From positions 248,001 to 312,000 of the forward strand of contig JBOGNO010000003.1 of assembly GCA_050747245.1 (NCBI GenBank): a stretch of 64,000 nt of DNA. Direction: 5' to 3'. Position 1 is the first letter of the stretch; every line of letters starts with the position of its first letter. Below, piece by piece: positions 58,579-64,000 of the stretch. A model generated the notes under the pieces. That model was not told where the DNA came from. It saw nothing but the letters and a program-made list of their open reading frames with translations, and searched no databases. A program made the translations under genes and the position numbers. This stretch comes from JBOGNO01 sp050747245. GTDB taxonomy: Bacteria > Acidobacteriota > Terriglobia > Acidiferrales > UBA7541.

Positions 58579-59352
58579 ATGCCGATGAGGATTCGCACTC
58601 TCATCGTGGATGACGAACCTCTGGGCCGCGAACGCATTCGCTCGCTCCTGGAGGGTGACCCGGAAATTGAAATCGCAGGGGAATGTGGAAGTGGACTCGA
58701 AGCTCTGGAAGCCATCGAGCAAGCGAAACCCGACCTTGTTTTCCTCGACGTGCAGATGCCGGAAATGGACGGGTTTGAAGTTCTGTCAGCGTTGGAGTCG
58801 GAGCAGATGCCCGTGGTCATTTTCGTCACCGCGTACGACAAGTACGCCGTGCGCGCGTTCGAAGTCCACGCACTCGATTACCTGCTCAAATCATTCGACC
58901 GCGATCGCTTCGAAGCTGCTCTTCGCCGCGCAAAATCGGAAATTGCACAACGCCAGGGGACGCGAATTGATCCGCGACTCACCGCCCTGCTGGATGACCT
59001 GCAGAGGCAAAAGAAAATCCTTATCCGGCTGGTTGTTCGCTCCGGCGGGCGCATCTCTTTTCTGAGAGCCGAGGAAATTGACTGGATCGAAGCGGCAGAC
59101 AATTATGCCTTGCTGCACGCCGGACGCGATAAGCACTTGGTGCGCGAGACGATGAGCTCACTGGCCGATCGGCTCGATCCAGAAAAATTTCAGCGCATAC
59201 ATCGCTCCACAATTGTGAATTTGGATCGCGTGCGCGAACTGGAACCCCTGTTTCACGGAGACTATCTTGTCCGGCTGCGCGATGGCACGGAGCTCACCCT
59301 CAGCCGCAATTATCGTGAAAAACTCGAGCGGCCGCTCGGCCGGCCGCTGTGA
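58579..59352 (+). CDS. LytTR-family response regulator
   Basis: A 257-residue protein. The receiver domain has the acidic pocket TLIVDDEPLGRERI, the phosphoacceptor Asp in LVFLDVQMPEMDG, the Thr in FVTAYDKYAV, and the Lys in YLLKSFDRDRF. In almost all receivers that Lys is followed by Pro (KPF); here it is Ser, which may loosen the loop. The DNA-binding LytTR domain fills about 150-250 (ISFLRAEEIDWIEAADNYALLHAG, ending FQRIHRSTIVNLDRVRELE and LSRNYREKL). GGAGG sits four bases before the ATG at 58579, with a second ATG at 58585. It pairs with the LytS-type kinase just upstream. Confidence 0.92.
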   Translation: MPMRIRTLIVDDEPLGRERIRSLLEGDPEIEIAGECGSGLEALEAIEQAKPDLVFLDVQMPEMDGFEVLSALESEQMPVVIFVTAYDKYAVRAFEVHALDYLLKSFDRDRFEAALRRAKSEIAQRQGTRIDPRLTALLDDLQRQKKILIRLVVRSGGRISFLRAEEIDWIEAADNYALLHAGRDKHLVRETMSSLADRLDPEKFQRIHRSTIVNLDRVRELEPLFHGDYLVRLRDGTELTLSRNYREKLERPLGRPL

Positions 59353-59507
59353 ATTCAGTTTTCCCCGGCTCTGGGGTCCGTTTCGCCCCTAAGGAAATCC
59401 TTCTTGCCCCAAACCGTTTCAGCGCACTGGTAAGCGCAAACATACTTCTGCACTGCCGAGAGAGCTTCGGTGGACTGCCCAAAGAGAGCTTGCGAGGAGG
59501 ATGAGCA

Positions 59508-60014
59508 ATGAAGAATTTCTTTGTGGGAGCTATTTCCGCACTTCTACTTCTCGCCGTTGGTGCATTCATCTATCTGCGGACTGGAATGGCCGAAGTGCGC
59601 GCCGACTTCCCGCCGCCAAGATGGGAGACATACGTGATGCAGACGGCCGTGCATTCCTCGATAAAGAGAGAGGCGCCCGAGATCCCGAGTCCGGTCCAAG
59701 CGACCAACGAAAACTTAATCGCCGGGGGAAAATTCTATCTCGGTGCATGCGCCGGCTGCCATGGAACACCGGGGAAACCTCAAGGCAGCGGAGGGGCGGT
59801 TTTGTATCCTCCCATTCCTGAATTGCCCGTGGTGGGGACCGAACTTAGCGAGGCCCAGATCTTCTTCGTTGCGAAGCACGGGATCCGCAGATCCGGCATG
59901 TTCGCGAACGGAGTCTGGGCTTCAGACCAAGAGCTTTGGACCGTAACAGCCTATATCAAGCGGATGGATTCACTGCCTGCTGGCGTAAAGGAAGCGATCG
60001 AAAAGAAACCCTGA
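59508..60014 (+). CDS. Membrane-anchored c-type cytochrome
   Basis: A 168-residue protein with an N-terminal membrane helix (FFVGAISALLLLAVGAFIYL), probably an uncleaved anchor. The haem motif is CAGCH at about 81-85 (GACAGCHGTPGKPQG). The likely distal Met ligand is in RRSGMFANGVWASDQELW, typical of short class I cytochromes. It ends in a charged KEAIEKKP tail. It would carry electrons in the periplasm; the partner is unknown. GAGGAGG precedes the ATG at 59508. It lies alone between two two-component systems and is convergent with the sensor kinase at 60029. Confidence 0.88.
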   Translation: MKNFFVGAISALLLLAVGAFIYLRTGMAEVRADFPPPRWETYVMQTAVHSSIKREAPEIPSPVQATNENLIAGGKFYLGACAGCHGTPGKPQGSGGAVLYPPIPELPVVGTELSEAQIFFVAKHGIRRSGMFANGVWASDQELWTVTAYIKRMDSLPAGVKEAIEKKP

Positions 60015-60028
60015 GGTGTTCGCTTCGC

Positions 60029-61354
60029 TCACACAACGGGCTCGAGGGGCAGTGACAGGCGCGCCTCGCAGCCCTTGTGGTCGCGGCGGTTTTCGAGAGT
60101 CAGGCTGCCGCCGTGAGCTTCAGCAATTTGCCGGCTTAGTACCAGACCAATCCCTGATCCGCCCGGCTTAGTGGTGAAGAACGGAACGAAAAGATTGGCC
60201 GCGTTGGGCAGACCCGGGCCCTCGTCTTTGACCCAGACTTCCAGATGGCCGTCGGAAGCTCGCCAGCCGACTCCTACGCCTCCCCCGGTTTCCAGCGAGG
60301 CATCCACGGCGTTGTGGACAAGATTGATGAGGAGCTGTTCAAGCTGGTCCGGATCAGCCTGGATACGCAGCTCCGGGCCCGAAGTGATCTGGATTTGTTT
60401 GCGCGGCTCAAGGCCAGCCACGCGGCGAACCCAGATGCCAACCTCCATGGGTTGCAGTTTTGGCGCGGGCAAGCGCGCGAGACGCGCATAAGCGGTCATG
60501 AAGCGCGCAAGACCGTCGGCGCGTGCGGAGATGACGCCCAAACCGCGGCGCATATCGTCATCCCAGTCCTTGGGGCGCTTGTCTCGCCCCACGATGTCCG
60601 CAAGACTTTCGGCGATGGACTTGATGGGCGCGAGCGAATTGTTCAGTTCGTGCCCGATCACGCGGATCAGCCGCTGCCATGCCTGGCGCTCTTCTTCGCG
60701 CAAGGCGCGGCTCAAATCGGAGATGACCAGGAGCCGGTGCGGGAGGCCGCCTTCGCGAAACGTGCTGCGCCGGATTTCCCAGCGGCCGGGCTTGCCGGGA
60801 AAATTGATAGGAGCAATCGATGGGCTTTCGAGTTCGAGGCATTCGGCCAAACCCAACTCAGCAGCCGTGCGGCCCAATAGGATTTCTGCGGACTGATTGA
60901 GAACGCGCTCGCCATAGCGATTGACGAGGCGCAACTGCCCCGCGCCGTCGAATGCGAAAATCGCAACATCCATTTCTTCCATCACGTTCCGCAGCAATGC
61001 CGTGGCTTCCACGGCGCCCAGCCTCTGCTGCAGGAGCGTAGCGCCTAGGGCGTTGACCTCGCGTAAGACTTCGCCGAGCACATCATCGCGGGAGGCGCCG
61101 CGTGCTCGGATTGAGAAGTCGCCTTCGCGCAGGGCCGCGAGAAGATTCGAGACCGTGCGCAGCGGAAAGACCACCCGGTTCTGCGCCGCAAACGCAAAAA
61201 TGAGCCATGCGCAAACGAGAAAAACTGTAAGCGTCCACTGCAGACGGGCCGAATAATCGCCTATCCAGATGAAGATTAGCGCGGTGGCGGATCCCGCCGC
61301 GCCCGCAAGGATGGCGAGCAGAAGAATCCGGCGTTCGTAGGCGAGCGTTCTCAC
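60029..61354 (-). CDS. NtrY-type sensor histidine kinase
   Basis: A 441-residue kinase with two membrane helices (about 9-33 and 38-58), a HAMP-like linker (RTVSNLLAALREGDFSIRARG), a PAS domain (about 120-215, VMEEMDVAIFAFDGAGQLRLVNRY), the H box RVIGHELNNSLAPIKSIAESL, and the ATPase part with LLINLVHNAVDAS, VKDEGPGLP and GGSGIGLVLSRQIAEAHGG. There is no periplasmic sensor domain of size, so the signal is probably sensed in the membrane or PAS domain. The ATG at 61354 overlaps the stop of the response regulator by four bases, so regulator and kinase are coupled, with the regulator first. Confidence 0.9.
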   Translation of the reverse strand: MRTLAYERRILLLAILAGAAGSATALIFIWIGDYSARLQWTLTVFLVCAWLIFAFAAQNRVVFPLRTVSNLLAALREGDFSIRARGASRDDVLGEVLREVNALGATLLQQRLGAVEATALLRNVMEEMDVAIFAFDGAGQLRLVNRYGERVLNQSAEILLGRTAAELGLAECLELESPSIAPINFPGKPGRWEIRRSTFREGGLPHRLLVISDLSRALREEERQAWQRLIRVIGHELNNSLAPIKSIAESLADIVGRDKRPKDWDDDMRRGLGVISARADGLARFMTAYARLARLPAPKLQPMEVGIWVRRVAGLEPRKQIQITSGPELRIQADPDQLEQLLINLVHNAVDASLETGGGVGVGWRASDGHLEVWVKDEGPGLPNAANLFVPFFTTKPGGSGIGLVLSRQIAEAHGGSLTLENRRDHKGCEARLSLPLEPVV

Positions 61355-62724
61355 AAGCTGTATTTCTGGAGACGGCGATACAGAGCGCTGCGGCTCAAGC
61401 CGAGCGCTTTGCTGGCCTGGCTGACGTTGCCGCCATAGCGCGCGAGTGCTCTTTGTATGAGGATGCGTTCAACTTCTTCGATGCTCATCTCCTCCATGCG
61501 GACGGGCGACTCGGTGCGCGCTGAGCGGAGGCCCAGGTCGCTCGCGGCGATTTGCGCCCCCTGCGCAAGGAGCACCGCGCGCTCGATGGAATGATCGAGT
61601 TCGCGCACATTCCCGGGCCAGGGATGATCGAGGAGCACTTGAAGCGCCAGCGGCTCCAGAGCCTCGAGCTGCTTGCGGTATCGCGTCGCGTACTGGCGCA
61701 GAAAATGCATCGCCAGCAGAGGGATGTCCTCTTTTCTTTCTCGCAAAGGTGGCAGGTGAACTTCAATCGTATTCAAGCGGAAGAGCAAATCCTCCCGGAA
61801 GCGGGACGCCGCGACTTCTGCGGAGACATCCGCGTTAGTGGCGGAGAGAATACGGACATTGACGCGCCGCGTGGACGAAGAGCCTACGCGTTCGAGTTCG
61901 CCCAATTCCAGGACGCGGAGCAATTTCGCTTGCAGATTCAGCGGCACGTTGGCGATTTCATCCAAGAATAGCGTACCCCCGTCGGCCAGTTCAAACCGCC
62001 CCACGCGATCGGATCGCGCATCCGTGAAAGCGCCTTTGACGTGGCCGAAGAGCTCACTTTCGAAAACCCCTTCAGGCAGCCCGCCGGCATTTACGGTCAC
62101 CAGCGGGCGCCCGGCTCGCGATGAGAGCGAATGCAGCGTTCGTGCTACGACCTCCTTGCCGGTTCCGTGCTCGCCAGTGATCAGCACGTTTGCATCGGAA
62201 GGGCCGATGCGTGCGATCAACTCCAGCACCGGACGCATGGCCGCCGATTCGGCGATAAACGTGGGCCGGCCGTCGGCGCGCAAGAGACGGTTTTCCGCCT
62301 CCAGCCGCTGGCTACGGCGAAGCGCTTGCGACAATTCGATCTGCGTCTTCAGAATCGCGAGAAGGCGGGCGTTTTCCCAGGGCTTTTGAATGAAATCCTT
62401 CGCACCGCGGCGCATGGCTTCCACGGCAAGGGCCAGGCTTCCCCAGGCGGTCATCACGATGACGGGCAGCGTACCGTCGAGCGAGCGGATGCGAGAGAGC
62501 AGGTCAAGGCCCTCTTCGCCGGAGGTCGTGTCGCGGGTGTAATTGAGATCGATCAACACGGCATCGTACTCGCGCGTCTCGAGGGAGGACATCACCGCCG
62601 CCGGGGACGCCACCGCTGTGATCTCGAAGCCCTCGGTCTTGAGAACCAGGCGCAGGGCTTCGCGAACGTCGGGCTGGTCGTCTGCCACCAGCACTCGCAG
62701 AGAATTATTTTGAGGAATCATCAT
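61351..62724 (-). CDS. NtrC-family sigma-54-dependent response regulator
   Basis: A 457-residue activator. The receiver domain (about 8-125) has VLVADDQPDVREALRL, phosphoacceptor Asp in AVLIDLNYTRD and the switch Lys in DFIQKPWENARL. The AAA+ domain (about 155-385) carries GEHGTGKEVVARTLH (Walker A; GEHGTGKE differs slightly from the usual GESGTGKE), ELFGHVKGAFTDARSDR (the GAFTDA loop that contacts sigma-54) and GGTLFLDEIANVPL (Walker B). The C-terminal Fis-type helix-turn-helix ends GNVSQASKALGLSRSALYRRLQKY. It activates sigma-54 promoters after phosphorylation by the coupled kinase. The upstream region holds no obvious ribosome site. Its target operon is not visible, though the neighbouring permease gene is a candidate. 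Confidence 0.93.
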   Translation of the reverse strand: MMIPQNNSLRVLVADDQPDVREALRLVLKTEGFEITAVASPAAVMSSLETREYDAVLIDLNYTRDTTSGEEGLDLLSRIRSLDGTLPVIVMTAWGSLALAVEAMRRGAKDFIQKPWENARLLAILKTQIELSQALRRSQRLEAENRLLRADGRPTFIAESAAMRPVLELIARIGPSDANVLITGEHGTGKEVVARTLHSLSSRAGRPLVTVNAGGLPEGVFESELFGHVKGAFTDARSDRVGRFELADGGTLFLDEIANVPLNLQAKLLRVLELGELERVGSSSTRRVNVRILSATNADVSAEVAASRFREDLLFRLNTIEVHLPPLRERKEDIPLLAMHFLRQYATRYRKQLEALEPLALQVLLDHPWPGNVRELDHSIERAVLLAQGAQIAASDLGLRSARTESPVRMEEMSIEEVERILIQRALARYGGNVSQASKALGLSRSALYRRLQKYSL

Positions 62725-62761
62725 TTCGAGTTGGACCGTTATTTATTTTTTTCGCGCACGT

Positions 62762-64000
62762 TCATTCATATCGAAGAGCTACAACGGGATCCACCCGCGT
62801 TGCGCGTCTTGCCGGAAGATAGCATGCCAGCGCTGCAACACCGAGCAGCAGAACCGGCACGCCGAAAAACGTGAACGGATCCAGCGCCTTCACGGCGTAC
62901 AACTGGTTCCCCAACACGCGGGTCAGCCCCGAGGCTCCCAGCATTCCGAACAAAACTCCCAGAGCCGTCAGCCGCAATCCATGTCCGACGACCAGACGAA
63001 AGATATCGCGCGGCAAAGCTCCGAGCACCATGCGGATCCCGATGTCATGTAGCCCTTCCGCAACCGAGTACGAGATGACGCCATAAATTCCCACCGCGGC
63101 CAGAATCAGAGCTAGTGCTGCGAAAAATTCCAGCAGCGAGAGGTTCAAGCTTCGTCCGCCGAGCGCCTCAGCGAGCAGCCGCTCCATCGTTTTCACTTCT
63201 CCGAGCGGCTGCAGATGATCCAGTTCGCCCACAGCTTCGCGGATCGCCGGCGTAAGCCCTGCTGGGTCGGAAGCCGTGTGGACAACCAGGCGCATAAGTC
63301 GCGGGGGGCTCTGGAGGTATGGAATGTAGACCAGAAGGGGCTTTTTTTCTCCCCATTCCCATTCGCGCACGTTGCCAGCGACGCCGACGATCGTCACCCA
63401 ATCGATCTTCGCCGTGGGCCGCCAGGGCGCGTCTGCGGGAGGCATTTCTAGTCGGAGGTGCTTTCCAACCGGATCCTCCTGGGACCAGTAACGCTCGGCG
63501 AGGGCTTGGTTTATCAAGACCACGCCCGGCGCGTGCTCGCCGTCGGCGGCGGTGATATCGCGACCGCGCTCGATGGGGATTCCCATCGTGCCGAGATAGT
63601 CCGGGCTGATAACGCGATACTCCACACTGTAATGCCCTTCGGCATTGGGTGCGGGGCGTCCTTCAATTTCGAAGTCGGCGGCATCGGACCACCCGGAAAG
63701 GGGAACAAAGTTGATAGCGCCGGCCGAGCGTACCCCCGGCATGTGTTTCACTTTCTCGAGCAGGGCTTCGTAGAACGCCCGGATTTTTTTTGAGTCCGTA
63801 TAGTGGGCTGCCGGAAGAGAAGTTTCCGCGGTCAGAATATTCTCCGTGTTCATTCCCAGATTCTCGTGAAGGATTTCCCGGAAACTGCGGAACAGCAGAC
63901 CGGCTCCGGCCAGCAGTAGGCAGGACAGCGCCACTTCGCAAATGACCAGCGCATTGCGTATTCGGTTTCCGCGCCGGCTGCCGGAAGAACTCTTGCCGCC
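62762..64000 (-). CDS. MacB/FtsX-like orphan permease (ADOP family), partial, 5' end outside window
   Basis: The last 412 codons of a permease. The visible part opens near the end of the first FtsX block (IRNALVICEVALSCLLLAGAGLLFRSF), then the second periplasmic domain (NTENILTAETSLPAAHY, VISPDYLGTMGIPIERGRDI) and the second FtsX block (LALILAAVGIYGVISYSVAEGLHDIGIRMVLGA), ending ACYLPARRATRVDPVVALRYE. The frame stays open to the window edge. The stop is 37 bases from the NtrC-type regulator start on the same strand, so permease, regulator and kinase may be one operon. Confidence 0.9.
   Translation of the reverse strand, partial: GGKSSSGSRRGNRIRNALVICEVALSCLLLAGAGLLFRSFREILHENLGMNTENILTAETSLPAAHYTDSKKIRAFYEALLEKVKHMPGVRSAGAINFVPLSGWSDAADFEIEGRPAPNAEGHYSVEYRVISPDYLGTMGIPIERGRDITAADGEHAPGVVLINQALAERYWSQEDPVGKHLRLEMPPADAPWRPTAKIDWVTIVGVAGNVREWEWGEKKPLLVYIPYLQSPPRLMRLVVHTASDPAGLTPAIREAVGELDHLQPLGEVKTMERLLAEALGGRSLNLSLLEFFAALALILAAVGIYGVISYSVAEGLHDIGIRMVLGALPRDIFRLVVGHGLRLTALGVLFGMLGASGLTRVLGNQLYAVKALDPFTFFGVPVLLLGVAALACYLPARRATRVDPVVALRYE

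Noticed and set aside
1..64000. rRNA or tRNA genes
   Set aside because: No stretch showed the conserved T-loop/D-loop or ribosomal RNA sequences on reading; a covariance-model search would be decisive and could not be run.

Overview
The window looks like a chromosomal segment of a soil-type Acidobacteriota genome, probably a metagenome-assembled one. This is inference from gene families. Four large MacB/FtsX-type permeases of the acidobacterial 'orphan permease' kind lie here, two of them beside PadR regulators. There is also an Oar-like TonB-dependent receptor with an N-terminal carboxypeptidase-regulatory domain, a Ser/Thr kinase with a C-terminal TolB/PD40 propeller, a VWA protein of the acidobacterial type, a tricorn-like protease and a lipase-maturation-factor homologue. 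The DNA is GC-rich, except for roughly 35.2-39.1 kb, which is visibly more AT-rich. No rRNA, tRNA or CRISPR array was recognised.

Layout. 0-5.1 kb: TonB receptor, flavin reductase and a truncated luciferase-like monooxygenase on the minus strand, then an F420:NADPH reductase on plus. 5.1-8.0 kb: a decayed kinase remnant and a kinase-propeller gene broken by a nonsense codon and a frameshift. 8.4-13.2 kb: a tightly coupled plus-strand operon of a secreted propeller-like protein, a 57-residue peptide, a Ser-His S24/S26-type peptidase, an HPr-kinase-like ATPase, a PqqD-like protein and a radical SAM/SPASM enzyme. This looks like an unassigned RiPP (ribosomally made, post-translationally modified peptide) pathway and is the most interesting part of the window. 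13.2-23.5 kb: three permeases (one a pseudogene with two in-frame stops), two PadR regulators sharing a promoter design, and a PAP2-type membrane protein. 23.6-35.2 kb: lipase maturation factor, VWA protein, exported conserved protein, RNase R, small proteins, a beta-hydroxyacid dehydrogenase and a large surface protein with DUF11 repeats.

35.4-39.1 kb holds what appears to be an undescribed mobile cassette. Imperfect inverted ends of about 200 bp each carry two 14-bp repeats exactly 67 bp apart and an outward-facing promoter. They enclose a VapBC-type toxin-antitoxin pair, an M48 metalloprotease and a membrane protein, with no transposase. 39.2-54.8 kb is ordinary chromosome: a DapB-like dehydrogenase, tricorn protease, a rhodanese-MetE-OsmC sulfur operon, a Met/His-rich secreted protein, superoxide dismutase, a VIT family transporter, an M28 peptidase, and a TonB/M48 pair.

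54.9-64 kb: a three-domain acyl-CoA/ACP synthetase-ACP-acyltransferase fusion, a LytS/LytTR two-component system, a cytochrome c, an NtrY/NtrC-like two-component system, and the 3' part of a fourth permease running off the window. Starts were chosen by Shine-Dalgarno spacing and family N-termini, and often lie inside the longest open frame.
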